Part shown: positions 1-8,393 of the stretch, one piece after another | Layout of the letters: every line of letters starts with the position of its first letter | Position numbering within the stretch: position 1 is the stretch's first letter | NCBI GenBank assembly: GCA_018816945.1 | Contig: JAHIVC010000025.1 | Location: forward strand, 24,288-88,287 | Origin: Bacteroidota bacterium | Lineage (GTDB): Bacteria > Bacteroidota > Bacteroidia > Bacteroidales > GCA-2711565 | DNA: 64,000 nucleotides | Direction: 5' to 3' | Notes under the pieces: generated by a model | Seen by the model: only the letters and a program-made list of their open reading frames with translations | Told to the model about the DNA's origin: nothing | Database searches by the model: none | Translations under genes and position numbers: made by a program

Positions 1-1
1 C

Positions 2-1045
2 ACCGAAGGCATTGTAGGTCCTGTAAGAGAACTTTTAGCCAATATGCAATTAACCGGACAGGGCGAACTTGATCAATTCAGTATTGTTCGAACCAATGAT
101 GAAATTGGGGAGCTTACGGAAGGCTTTAATGAGATGTCGCAGAAATTACAAGATTATTTCGAAAGTATTTCACGCATCAATAAAGCAAATTCTCGATTTG
201 TACCAAGACAGTTTATCGAGTTTTTAGGTAAAAATAGTATTGCCGATGTTCAGCTCGGTGATCAGGTGCAAAAAGAAATGACCATATTATTTTCTGATAT
301 CCGCGATTTTACAACAATTTCGGAAGTGATGACCCCAAAAGAAAATTTCGATTTTCTGAACAACTACCTGGGTTATATGGAACCCGTAATCAGAAACAAT
401 CATGGGTTCATCGATAAATTCATGGGTGATTCCATCATGGCCATTTTTAGTGAGAGCCCCGAAGATGCGATCAATGCAGCTATTGAAATGCGCATAAAAC
501 TTCAGGAGTTCAATCAGGTTATGGGGCAATTTGGAAAGCCCCCGATTGATAGTGGGATAGGAATACATACAGGGATGCTAATGCTCGGTATTGTTGGTGG
601 TGAAGGCCGAATGGATGGAACAGTTATTTCGGACGCGGTAAATCTAGCATCACGCATTGAGGGATTAACAAAAATATATGGTGGATCCATTATTATTTCT
701 GAGGACACACTGATTAAACTCAACGATCCTAGCCATTATAACTTCAGGTTTATTGATATTGTAAAAGTAAAGGGGAAAAGGGAAGCGGTTTATGTTTTTG
801 AAATCATCGACGGCGAATCTTCATCCATTAAAGCCTTGAAAATTGAAACCAAAGAAAAATTTGGAAAAGCTTTGCAGCATTATAAAAATAAAAATCTTGA
901 AGAGGCATTAAAACTTTTTAAAGAGGTTTGTCAAAAAAACAAATTTGATAAGGCATCAGGACTATACACTGCAAGATGTCAACGCTTTATCAGAGATGGA
1001 ATTCCAAAAGACTGGGATGGGATTGAAGTGATAACGGAAAAATAG
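2..1045 (+). CDS. HAMP-class III adenylate/guanylate cyclase (5' truncated by window)
   Basis: The frame is open to the first bases of the window, so the start and the N-terminal sensor and membrane part lie outside. The codons before the first visible ATG (44) already read as the end of a HAMP linker. Counting from that ATG, the cyclase catalytic domain has the metal-binding aspartates in FSDIRDF (D85) and FMGDS (D129), a lysine just before the second one and the SDAVNLASR motif. Together these suggest ATP rather than GTP as substrate (family knowledge). A helical, TPR-like tail of about 60 residues follows. It would make cyclic nucleotide at the inner membrane in response to an unseen signal. 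An HD hydrolase follows 21 nt later, probably in the same transcript. Substrate choice is inferred. Confidence 0.9.
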   Translation, partial: TEGIVGPVRELLANMQLTGQGELDQFSIVRTNDEIGELTEGFNEMSQKLQDYFESISRINKANSRFVPRQFIEFLGKNSIADVQLGDQVQKEMTILFSDIRDFTTISEVMTPKENFDFLNNYLGYMEPVIRNNHGFIDKFMGDSIMAIFSESPEDAINAAIEMRIKLQEFNQVMGQFGKPPIDSGIGIHTGMLMLGIVGGEGRMDGTVISDAVNLASRIEGLTKIYGGSIIISEDTLIKLNDPSHYNFRFIDIVKVKGKREAVYVFEIIDGESSSIKALKIETKEKFGKALQHYKNKNLEEALKLFKEVCQKNKFDKASGLYTARCQRFIRDGIPKDWDGIEVITEK

Positions 1046-1066
1046 TATGATTTTTAATGAAAGATT

Positions 1067-1651
1067 ATGGACTTTACTGGAGCAAAGGAATATATTTTAG
1101 AAAGGATTAAACAGGAACTGGATCCTCGACTTGAATATCACACCATAGAGCATACATTAGATGTGTTGAATGCAGCCATTATTATCGCCGAAAAAGAAGG
1201 AATCGGGAAATACGAGCTTGAATTAATAAAAACAGGTGCACTTTTTCATGATTCGGGGATTATTAAAACATATATCGGACACGAATATGCATCCGTGCAA
1301 ATTGTACGTGAGGTGTTGCCTAAATTTGATTATACAAAAGAAGAAATTGACAGGATAGCGAATATGATCCTGGCTACACAATTACCACAAGATGCCTCAT
1401 CTTTTTTAGATCAGATATTATGTGATGCGGACTTGGATTATTTAGGTCGGGATGATTTTTTTATGGTTTCACTTCGCCTGTTTCATGAATGGAACGTATT
1501 GGGCATAAAGAATCTTTCTTTGAAAGAGTGGTATAATTTACAAGTTGAGTTCCTGAGTTCTCATAAATATTTCACTAAATGCGCCATTAAAACGAGACGA
1601 AAAAAGAAACTGGAAAACCTTAAACAAATCAAAGAATTATTATCAATATAA
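1067..1651 (+). CDS. HD-domain phosphohydrolase
   Basis: A 194-residue cytosolic protein with a complete HD metal site: H25 and H29 (YHTIEH), H61-D62 (LFHDSG) and D120/D122 (LCDADLDYL). HD proteins of this type hydrolyse phosphomonoesters or phosphodiesters of nucleotides; the substrate is not visible here. It lies 21 nt behind the cyclase gene, so a role in removing or responding to the cyclic nucleotide is plausible but inferred. The protein is clearly paralogous to the N-terminal half of the HD-membrane protein at 47224-48405: both share the ALFHD-G-I, ILCDADL-Y and S/R-H-x-YFT blocks in the same order and spacing. The C-terminus is lysine-rich. Confidence 0.85.
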   Translation: MDFTGAKEYILERIKQELDPRLEYHTIEHTLDVLNAAIIIAEKEGIGKYELELIKTGALFHDSGIIKTYIGHEYASVQIVREVLPKFDYTKEEIDRIANMILATQLPQDASSFLDQILCDADLDYLGRDDFFMVSLRLFHEWNVLGIKNLSLKEWYNLQVEFLSSHKYFTKCAIKTRRKKKLENLKQIKELLSI

Positions 1652-1690
1652 AATGCTTTTTATATTTAAAGACTTTTTACAAAATATTTC

Positions 1691-1698
1691 TATATTTG
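1691..1698 (+). promoter_or_regulatory. Candidate -7 box before the universal stress gene
   Basis: TATATTTG matches the Bacteroidota -7 consensus TAnnTTTG and lies 37 nt before the ATG at 1736. No clean TTTG -33 element stands at the right distance, only a T-rich stretch, so support is partial. Confidence 0.4.
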
Positions 1699-1735
1699 TG
1701 CTACAAAAATATTTAACGCAAAATTTTGGTCATAC

Positions 1736-2539
1736 ATGGAAACAAAAATGAACATTTTATTAGTCCCAACCGACTTTTCTGAAGTTGGAAATAATGCCAT
1801 TGACATGGCTGCTAAATCAGCAAAATTACTAAAATACAAATTATGCTTACTTCATGTTATCGAGAGCGATGACGCATCTGTAGCTACAAAACTTGATCAT
1901 CTTGCAAATGAAGTGAAAAACAAATTTGGTATTGAAGTTGAAACCATGATCCGCAAAGGCAGCATCTTCACTACGATTGGTCAAACTGCAAAAGATATTG
2001 GTGCTAAATTACTTTTCATGGGCACACATGGAAAAGTTGGTTTACAAAAGGTAACCGGAAGCTTTGCAATTAAAGTTGTTACAAGTTCTGAAACACCAGT
2101 AATTGTAGTTCAAAAACGTCCTTTTGAAAAAACATTTAAAGATATCGTACTTCCAATAACCACTGATTACGGCCCATGGGAAAAAACCAAATGGTCGGAA
2201 TATATTGCTAAAGAATTTAATGCAAAAATTCATATTCATCACTTAAATACAGAAAGTATCGCTAAAGCAGTTGAAACGATTACTGCACATTTTAAGGAAA
2301 ATAAAGTTGCTTTTACTGTGAAAGTTGCGGAAAAATCAGGTAATTTCGAGAAACAAGTTGTTGATTATGCAACGAGTATCAACTCAGAGCTTATCATGAT
2401 CATGACCAATCCTTCTAAAGGTTTAACTAACTTCATTTTGGGAAGCTATGACGAAGACATTCTCTTTAATACTCCTCAAATTCCGGTAATGTGTATCAAC
2501 CCGCGTGATTTAAATTGGAAGAAAATCGTTTCCAGATAA
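1736..2539 (+). CDS. Universal stress protein, tandem UspA domains
   Basis: 267 residues with two UspA-like halves. The first begins NILLVPTDFSEVGNNAIDMA and carries the GTHGK-type nucleotide-loop region (MGTHGKVGLQK) followed by the TPVIVVQ strand. The second (about residues 140-265) is more diverged but ends in the same pattern (IMTNPSKG, then TPQIPVMCINP). Tandem Usp proteins bind ATP or respond to starvation and redox stress; the partner here is unknown. ATG 1736 is used; an in-frame ATG at 1748 is equally possible because there is no Shine-Dalgarno site. It is probably a single-gene unit, with its own -7 box upstream and a strong terminator downstream. Confidence 0.9.
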   Translation: METKMNILLVPTDFSEVGNNAIDMAAKSAKLLKYKLCLLHVIESDDASVATKLDHLANEVKNKFGIEVETMIRKGSIFTTIGQTAKDIGAKLLFMGTHGKVGLQKVTGSFAIKVVTSSETPVIVVQKRPFEKTFKDIVLPITTDYGPWEKTKWSEYIAKEFNAKIHIHHLNTESIAKAVETITAHFKENKVAFTVKVAEKSGNFEKQVVDYATSINSELIMIMTNPSKGLTNFILGSYDEDILFNTPQIPVMCINPRDLNWKKIVSR

Positions 2540-2558
2540 TCAGCTCAAAATAATTGAA

Positions 2559-2586
2559 AAGCCTCGAAATTTCGGGGCTTTTTTTA
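2559..2586 (+). terminator. Rho-independent terminator after the universal stress gene
   Basis: A 10-bp stem (AAGCCTCGAA with TTCGGGGCTT, one G-T pair) is followed by a run of T, about 20 nt after the stop codon. Confidence 0.85.
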
Positions 2587-2589
2587 TAT

Positions 2590-2597
2590 TATATTTG
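2590..2597 (+). promoter_or_regulatory. Candidate -7 box of ligA
   Basis: TATATTTG, a match to TAnnTTTG, lies 18 nt before the ligA ATG and directly after the preceding terminator. The -33 element would fall inside the terminator stem (TTTC), so it is weak. Confidence 0.45.
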
Positions 2598-2615
2598 TAA
2601 GAATAAGACTAAAAA

Positions 2616-4673
2616 ATGACCAAAGAAGAAGCCCGGCAGAAAATTGAGAAACTATCGGTTGAAATAAATAACCACAATCATCGGTACTATGATTTATCAC
2701 AACCTATTATTGCCGATTACGATTTTGATATGCTGCTGGAAGAGTTAATCAAACTCGAAACTTCTTTTCCTGAATTAAAAAAACCGGATTCACCAACACA
2801 ACGGGTAGGTGGCGAAATAACCAAAGAATTTCGCCAGGTTGCTCACAAATACCCCATGCTTTCACTCGGGAATACATACTCTGAAGGCGAAATTCTGGAA
2901 TTTGATCAACGTGTAAGAAAATCGCTTACAGAAGATTTTGAATACGTTTGCGACCTCAAATTTGATGGAGTTGCCATTGGCTTAACCTATGTTGATGGCA
3001 TCCTGACTCAAGCTATTACCAGAGGCGATGGAAGCAAAGGCGATGATGTTACAGCCAATGTAAAAACCATCCGGTCAATTCCATTAAAACTGCAAGGGAA
3101 TTACCCTGCCGAATTTGAAATCAGAGGTGAAATTTTTTACCCGCACGATGGATTTAAAAAACTGAATGAAGATCGGATCGAAATTGGTGAAAGCCCTTTT
3201 GCCAACCCCCGCAATGCTGCTTCAGGTACCTTAAAAATGCAGGATTCATCGGAAGTGGCAAAACGCCCATTGGAATGTTTCCTTTATTTAATGTATGGCG
3301 AAGAACTGCCTTATATCAACCATTACGACAATTTACAAGAAGCGAAAAAATGGGGATTTAGCATCTCAAATAACTTTGCCATTTGCCATAATACCGATGA
3401 AATATTCGAATTTATTGATGATTGGAATGAAGCCCGAAAAACCTTGCCCTATGATATTGATGGCGTTGTAATTAAAATTAATTCGTTACAACAGCAAAAG
3501 CAATTGGGATTTACGGCAAAATCGCCACGCTGGTCCATTGCGTATAAATTTAAAACAGAACGTGCACTAACTGAACTTTTATCAATCGATTATCAAGTGG
3601 GCAGAACAGGATCAATAACACCTGTAGCAAATTTACGCCCGGTTTTTTTACTCGGTACCATTATCAAAAGAGCATCTTTGCATAATGCAGATATTATTGA
3701 ACAACTTGATGTAAGAATTGGCGACCAGGTTTATATTGAAAAAGGGGGCGAAATTATCCCTAAAATCGTGAGCGTAAATTTATCAAACAGAAAAGCCGAT
3801 GCTAAACCGGTTACTTATATCACATACTGTCCTGAATGTAGAACAGAATTATACAGAAACGAAGGCGAATCAAACCATTACTGCCCAAATTATACCCAAT
3901 GTCCACCTCAAATAAAAGGCAAACTTGAACATTTTATCAGCCGTAAGGCGATGAATATTGATAGTTTAGGCGAAGGCAAAATTGAAATTTTATATGATAA
4001 TGAACTGGTTCATGATTTGAGCGATCTTTACAAATTAACTTATGAAAGCATCCTTGGTTTAGAGAAAATATTTCCTTCATCTGAAGGGAAGAAAGAACGC
4101 AAAATCAGCTTCAAAGATAAAACAGCGAAAAATATCATCAAAGGATTAGAGAAATCGAAGGAAGCTCCATTTGAAAAAGTATTATTCGCACTTGGGATCA
4201 GATATGTAGGTGAAACCGTTGCCAGAAATCTGGCAAACCATTTCCAAACAATAGATGCACTTATGTTAGCTGATTATGACACACTTATTTCTGTTGAAGA
4301 TATCGGCGAAAGAATTGCAAAATCCATTATTGAATATTTTTCGATAGAAGCAAATATAAATTTGATAAAAAGGCTAAAAGAACATCATCTGAACTTTAGC
4401 TTATCCAATCAAAGTCAATTACTTTCAAATTTGTTGGAAGGAAAAACTTTTGTAGTTAGTGGTGTGTTTGAAAACTACAGCCGGGATTATTTAAAAGAAC
4501 TTATTCAATTACATGGTGGCCAAAATACGGGTTCAATATCTGCAAAAACTGCTTATATTTTGGCTGGTGAAAATATGGGACCGGCTAAGCTTTCCAAGGC
4601 AAATAAGTTAGGCATTCCAATAATTGGTATCAACGAATTTGAGGCTATGATTCATAAAAAAAGCCCCGACTAA
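2616..4673 (+). CDS. ligA: NAD-dependent DNA ligase
   Basis: A full-length LigA of 685 residues. It seals nicks in duplex DNA during replication and repair, using NAD+. In order: an N-terminal Ia domain with the YYDLSQPIIADYDFD region that contacts NMN, the adenylation domain with catalytic K115 in KFDG, an OB fold, a four-cysteine zinc site (C405, C408, C423, C429), helix-hairpin-helix repeats (FALGIRYVGETVARNL, and VEDIGERIAKSI), and a C-terminal BRCT domain from about residue 605 (LEGKTFVVSGVF). The length and cysteine spacing match the E. coli enzyme. It looks intact and essential. It converges on the sigma-factor operon. Confidence 0.98.
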   Translation: MTKEEARQKIEKLSVEINNHNHRYYDLSQPIIADYDFDMLLEELIKLETSFPELKKPDSPTQRVGGEITKEFRQVAHKYPMLSLGNTYSEGEILEFDQRVRKSLTEDFEYVCDLKFDGVAIGLTYVDGILTQAITRGDGSKGDDVTANVKTIRSIPLKLQGNYPAEFEIRGEIFYPHDGFKKLNEDRIEIGESPFANPRNAASGTLKMQDSSEVAKRPLECFLYLMYGEELPYINHYDNLQEAKKWGFSISNNFAICHNTDEIFEFIDDWNEARKTLPYDIDGVVIKINSLQQQKQLGFTAKSPRWSIAYKFKTERALTELLSIDYQVGRTGSITPVANLRPVFLLGTIIKRASLHNADIIEQLDVRIGDQVYIEKGGEIIPKIVSVNLSNRKADAKPVTYITYCPECRTELYRNEGESNHYCPNYTQCPPQIKGKLEHFISRKAMNIDSLGEGKIEILYDNELVHDLSDLYKLTYESILGLEKIFPSSEGKKERKISFKDKTAKNIIKGLEKSKEAPFEKVLFALGIRYVGETVARNLANHFQTIDALMLADYDTLISVEDIGERIAKSIIEYFSIEANINLIKRLKEHHLNFSLSNQSQLLSNLLEGKTFVVSGVFENYSRDYLKELIQLHGGQNTGSISAKTAYILAGENMGPAKLSKANKLGIPIIGINEFEAMIHKKSPD

Positions 4674-4684
4674 CGGAGCTTTTA
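4656..4684 (-). terminator. Terminator of the sigma-factor operon, overlapping the ligA stop
   Basis: On the minus strand the RNA reads AAGCUCCG, a 5-nt loop, CGGGGCUU (one G-U pair), then a run of seven U. On the plus strand the same stem has a C-A mismatch and a poor U tract, so it is oriented for the minus operon. It overlaps the last codons of ligA. Confidence 0.7.
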
Positions 4685-4704
4685 ATCAATATAAATTTTT
4701 TAAC

Positions 4705-5427
4705 TTAGTACCTTCTAATACTTGAAGCACCTGATGAATCAAGGCTTACCGAAGGTTTTCCTTTGTACCTCACTGTGGATGCACCGGAAGCATCCACGCT
4801 TAACTCTTCGGTAGCAAATACTTTTATGGTACTTGCACCTGAAGCATCAATTGAACATTCTTTTACTTCAAAATCCTGAGCATATAGCTTTGTTGCACCG
4901 GATACATCTACTGTTAATTTATCTGCACTTCCTGTAAATTCAATATCAGAAGCTCCGCTTAAATCTAAATATACCTTATCAGCAGTGAAGTTCATATTTA
5001 TTTCAGATGCACCACTAACTCCAATTTCAAGATCATTAAATTTGTAAGTACCCTCTCCTCTTATATTACAGGCGCCGCTTAACTCAATCTTATCTATCAT
5101 TTTAAAACTTATGTATGCCTTCATTGTTTTTACATTTCGAATATTACTTTTGACATAAATTTTCAAAGTTCCACCTCTAACCTCAGTAATAATGTATTCC
5201 ATGATATTCTCATCGGCCTCAATTACCAACGATTCGCTGTTACCCTGTGTCAGATATATTTCGAAAGCACTGCTTACATCAATTGCGCTAAAAGAAGATA
5301 TATTGCGGGTCTCTTTTTCAACGTTACCGTTTCCTCTAATATACTTTTCAGCAAATGTTGAGTTCGGTATTACAGCTATCAATCCGGTCATTAGAATGGC
5401 TAATCCAATTTTTTTAATTGTTTTCAT
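4705..5427 (-). CDS. Secreted DUF2807 (head GIN domain) protein
   Basis: 240 residues with a signal peptide (MKTIKKIGLAILMTGLIAV, cleaved near STFA). The rest is one DUF2807 / 'putative auto-transporter adhesin, head GIN' beta-helix. It starts FSAIDVSSAFEIYLTQGN and has repeated serine-glycine-alanine rungs (LSGA, VSGA, DASGAS) about every 20 residues. Such proteins are exported to the periplasm or cell surface in Bacteroidota; their ligand is unknown. It is the last gene of a four-gene minus-strand operon led by an ECF sigma factor, 23 nt after the related beta protein gene. It is probably an envelope effector of that sigma system. Confidence 0.85.
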   Translation of the reverse strand: MKTIKKIGLAILMTGLIAVIPNSTFAEKYIRGNGNVEKETRNISSFSAIDVSSAFEIYLTQGNSESLVIEADENIMEYIITEVRGGTLKIYVKSNIRNVKTMKAYISFKMIDKIELSGACNIRGEGTYKFNDLEIGVSGASEINMNFTADKVYLDLSGASDIEFTGSADKLTVDVSGATKLYAQDFEVKECSIDASGASTIKVFATEELSVDASGASTVRYKGKPSVSLDSSGASSIRRY

Positions 5428-5450
5428 TTTTGATTTATTTTAATTTATAA

Positions 5451-6482
5451 TTAGTTTATTTCGATTGCTCCAAATTGTGATTCAATTTTTATTAATGCCT
5501 TGCTTCCTTTATCACCAGCACTTCCATAATATTTATAAGAGTTAAAGCTGACTTTTTCCTTTGACGGTTTAAAGTTCGAGGGCAGATATACGCTTGCGAA
5601 TTGGGCACTTATATCATATGAAAAACTAGCTCCATTATCCAATCCTATGCTTATGGATGAATGTTGCCCATTGATATCAACTTCTGTAAAGCCTCTAGAT
5701 ATATGGTCGATGCTCAACTTGCCTAATTTACATTCGGCCAATATCGACTCCTTCAAATAATTAATACTTGTGCCTGTTCCATTTAGTTTACAGTCAATCA
5801 CACCCACTTCATCTATTTCAAGGCTTCCAAAATTTGCGTCTATGAAAAGCTTGCCGATTTTTTCAAATTCCATTTCAGTAAACTGAGCATCAACCTTTAA
5901 TCGTTCTGCTTTTTCGATATTAAAATCCGAATGACTAATATCGATCACAGCTTCTTTTACAATCCCAAGTTCCAAAGCACCGTGCTGCACTATAATCTCA
6001 TTATCTGCATTCTGTAATTCAGAAGCATGCAAAGTGCCAAATGACTGTTTTAAGTATGTTTTACCTTTAACAATACCAATATAAGTATTCCCAAATTTGT
6101 TTGAAAAATCAAGATTTAATGATTCGGGCAAATAAACATTCACTAAGATATTGAACTTGGCATCGCGCGAATTTATATTACCGACCTTTGTTTGCTCAAC
6201 TACTTTATATTTATCACCGGTAATTTCAATACTTATCTTATCAAAGATACGGCCTGCACTCTTTTCATCATCAGCGGTAACTTCAACCAATACTTCAATA
6301 CTTACCTTGTTCTCGTCCCAAGTAAAACATTGAATATCGCCAAAAGTATTACTAATCTTTACCGTTGCGTCCCTATTTACTTCAAACTCTTTCTTAAAGG
6401 TAGAAGTAAACTTTTCTTTTGCCTGTAGCGAAACACTTACAAGTAAAAAGAAAACTATACTGATTAAATTAATCCTTTTCAT
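5451..6482 (-). CDS. Exported DUF4097-like beta-strand repeat protein
   Basis: 343 residues with a signal peptide ending near SLQA. After about residue 25 it reads FEVNRDATVKISNTFGDIQ and then regular short beta repeats in which 'FGxIxI/FGTL/FGSLEI' motifs recur (SNTFGDI, NKFGNTYI, QSFGTLHA, ANFGSLEI, SQFGAIEI). This is the pattern of DUF4097-type adhesin-like beta-solenoids that commonly travel with DUF2807 genes. No catalytic motif is seen. It lies 12 nt after the anti-sigma-like gene, so it is probably translated from the same message. The location is probably periplasmic or outer surface; the function is unknown. Confidence 0.75.
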   Translation of the reverse strand: MKRINLISIVFFLLVSVSLQAKEKFTSTFKKEFEVNRDATVKISNTFGDIQCFTWDENKVSIEVLVEVTADDEKSAGRIFDKISIEITGDKYKVVEQTKVGNINSRDAKFNILVNVYLPESLNLDFSNKFGNTYIGIVKGKTYLKQSFGTLHASELQNADNEIIVQHGALELGIVKEAVIDISHSDFNIEKAERLKVDAQFTEMEFEKIGKLFIDANFGSLEIDEVGVIDCKLNGTGTSINYLKESILAECKLGKLSIDHISRGFTEVDINGQHSSISIGLDNGASFSYDISAQFASVYLPSNFKPSKEKVSFNSYKYYGSAGDKGSKALIKIESQFGAIEIN

Positions 6483-6494
6483 TTTTCCTATCTT

Positions 6495-7040
6495 TTATAA
6501 AACTCCTAATTTCTTTTCCTGAACTTCATTCATATTATCAATTACCTTATCCAAAACTGAAGTTAAGAATCGGTAATTTCTTACAATAGCTCCAAGAACC
6601 CTTTCATCTTTATTACTTTCAATGTATTCTTGTTCGAGCTTTTTTGTTTCCATCGCAATGGCATTCGCATTATATAATGCATTTTCTTTTAGCTTTTCAC
6701 TTTCGGCATCAGCTTTACTCAATTCATCAATTTTTGCAAGTTTTTGTTCGTTCATTGTTGAGTAATAGTCTACTGCCTCCAATAATTCAGGTGATGCTTC
6801 GGTTGCAAATAAATTTTTTGATCCATTATTATAGATAAAAAGCATAAATGTAACTGCGAGTAAAATAATAACCGATGCAGCTATTTTCATTGTGCCCACA
6901 TATAATCTCCTGTACGATCGTTTAACTTCAGGCTGAATTTTCTGTAGTTTTTCCTGAAATCTTTTGAAATGACCTTCTTCGGGTTCATTCACATCAAAGA
7001 GTTCTTTATTTTTCGTTATTCTTTGTTCTAATATTGACAT
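6495..7040 (-). CDS. Single-pass membrane anti-sigma-like protein
   Basis: 181 residues: a charged cytosolic N-terminus (about 1-48), one membrane helix (about 49-70, MKIAASVIILLAVTFMLFIY) and a glutamate/lysine-rich, probably coiled-coil domain outside. The topology and position directly behind an ECF sigma gene suggest it anchors and inhibits that sigma factor, but it has no recognisable zinc HxxxCxxC motif, so this is inference from context. Unusually for this phylum it has a textbook Shine-Dalgarno sequence directly upstream. It is second in the four-gene operon. Confidence 0.7.
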   Translation of the reverse strand: MSILEQRITKNKELFDVNEPEEGHFKRFQEKLQKIQPEVKRSYRRLYVGTMKIAASVIILLAVTFMLFIYNNGSKNLFATEASPELLEAVDYYSTMNEQKLAKIDELSKADAESEKLKENALYNANAIAMETKKLEQEYIESNKDERVLGAIVRNYRFLTSVLDKVIDNMNEVQEKKLGVL

Positions 7041-7045
7041 AAATT

Positions 7046-7053
7046 CACCTCCT
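7046..7053 (-). promoter_or_regulatory. Strong Shine-Dalgarno site of the anti-sigma-like gene
   Basis: The minus strand reads AAAGGAGGTGA, ending a few nucleotides before the ATG at 7040 and starting immediately after the sigma gene stop codon. Other genes in the window lack such a site, as expected for Bacteroidota, so this one stands out. Confidence 0.75.
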
Positions 7054-7653
7054 TTAATTTAAGTTGATGCTGTCGGATAACTGGTATTGCTTGATATTTG
7101 CCAGTAATTTCTTTCTGGCCCTGGAATACTTGGTTCTGACTGCATTGTAATTAATCCCAAGTATTTCCGATATTTCCTGATGATCATAGCCTTCGAGCAG
7201 GTACAAAGAAAGGATGATGCGGTACGAATCGTTCAATTGCTCTATTCCTTTTCTGATGGCTTCAATTTTCATTGAAAGCACTTCAAAATAATCTTCTTCA
7301 TCCCTTTCAATTAGTTCATTTTCTAAATCATCAATCGAAATATCATGTTTCATTTTTTTTAATCGATCAAGCGATTTATTGATTACAATGCGCTTTAACC
7401 ATGCGCCAAATGCTGCACTTCCATCATATTGGTAAATCTTTTGGAAGGCATCTAAAAAAGCCTCTTGCATCACATCTTCTGCTTCCATTTGATCGTTTAA
7501 TATTCTATATGAAGTGTTATACATCGCTTTATAATACAAATTATAGATTTTGAATTGAGCCTTCTGGTCGCCGGCAAAACAAGCAGTGATAAGCTCATTA
7601 TGAATATTATTGACTTTTTTGCTCAATTCGGTTCTATTTTTATCTAAAGACAT
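7054..7653 (-). CDS. ECF-type RNA polymerase sigma factor
   Basis: 199 residues from the ATG at 7653 (MSLDKNRTELS). A longer start at 7698 would add a low-complexity MFIFFSKKCNSKKK segment and is unlikely. Region 2 (about residues 25-95) has the YNTSYRILNDQMEAEDVMQEAFLDAF core and a following GAFGAWLKRIVINKSLD. Region 4 (about 135-185) has the HTH YDHQEISEILGINYNAVRTKYSRARKKL. It directs RNA polymerase to an unseen regulon, most likely including its own operon, and the next gene probably restrains it. The downstream pair of secreted beta proteins suggests an envelope-stress role. Confidence 0.9.
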   Translation of the reverse strand: MSLDKNRTELSKKVNNIHNELITACFAGDQKAQFKIYNLYYKAMYNTSYRILNDQMEAEDVMQEAFLDAFQKIYQYDGSAAFGAWLKRIVINKSLDRLKKMKHDISIDDLENELIERDEEDYFEVLSMKIEAIRKGIEQLNDSYRIILSLYLLEGYDHQEISEILGINYNAVRTKYSRARKKLLANIKQYQLSDSINLN

Positions 7654-7823
7654 CGTTTTTTTTTTACTGTTACACTTTTTTGAAAAAAAAATGAACAAGC
7701 TTGAGTAAAGTTAATTTAATTAGTCAATTCAAAATAGTGCTATTTGAATATAAGCAGAGTAAAGTTTTTATAGCAAAACTGAATTCCGGTTTCATCTGTT
7801 TATTTTTATTTCTAAACGGTCAG

Positions 7824-7908
7824 ATGCCTGCCTGTCGGCAGACAGGGAACTAACCATGATAAAATGATCATTCTCGTGTGTGTTAAAATCATGATTATTT
7901 TATCATGG
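7824..7908. repeat. GC-rich palindrome and long 18-bp inverted repeat in a 385-bp gap
   Basis: The gap from 7654 to 8038 holds two structures. Around 7824-7847 is a GC-rich imperfect palindrome built on TGCCTGCCTGTCGGCAGACA. At 7854-7871 and 7891-7908 are 18-nt inverted arms (CCATGATAAAATGATCAT and its near-perfect complement, one G-T pair) with a 19-nt spacer. No reading frame is supported in the gap. The hairpin lies between the divergent sigma operon and the next plus-strand gene. Confidence 0.6.
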
Positions 7909-8038
7909 ACGTTTCATTTTATGAATAATGCTTGTTGGATTCAATACGTTCAAGTCTTTACCTCCTGAAAAAATATGACAAAAATGAAATAAAATTTAAA
8001 TACTTTTGCCCAATGCATCTTAACTATAAAATCTAAAA

Positions 8039-8383
8039 ATGGCACTCATTCACTCATGCGAAAAAAATGGTAATACCTTATTTAAATACTGTGGTCAGAT
8101 ACCGGTATTATTATTCCTATTTGCTGTCCCTATTATTCATTTTACCGATTACGGTTTTTTAACTGTTCAACAATATAAAATATTCACTTATACAGCCATT
8201 GGAATTAGTGTTTTTGGATTTCTAATCAGGGCTTATGCAATCGGTGCGACACCAAAAGGTACTTCAGGTCGAGATACAAGGGAGCAGATTGCCGAAACTT
8301 TAAATATAACAGGTTGTTTTGCATTAATCCTATGCTCACTTAAGCATAATACTAATTTCTTGAACGAAGAAGGGCGATCATAA
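8039..8383 (+). pseudogene. Truncated membrane isoprenylcysteine-methyltransferase-like gene
   Basis: 114 residues. Residues 1-90 match the start of the ICMT/PEMT-like membrane methyltransferases found in Bacteroidota: a LFKYCGQIPVLLFLFAVPIIH helix, a second helix, then RAYAIGATPKGTSGRDT and AETLNITG. In intact members this is followed by an RHPLY motif and two more helices that hold the SAM site. Here it degenerates into LILCSLKHNTNF and stops, and the next gene begins 10 nt later, so the catalytic half is gone. I read this as a decayed gene; the family name rests on recall of the conserved N-terminal block. Confidence 0.6.
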
Positions 8384-8393
8384 ATTATCAGGT

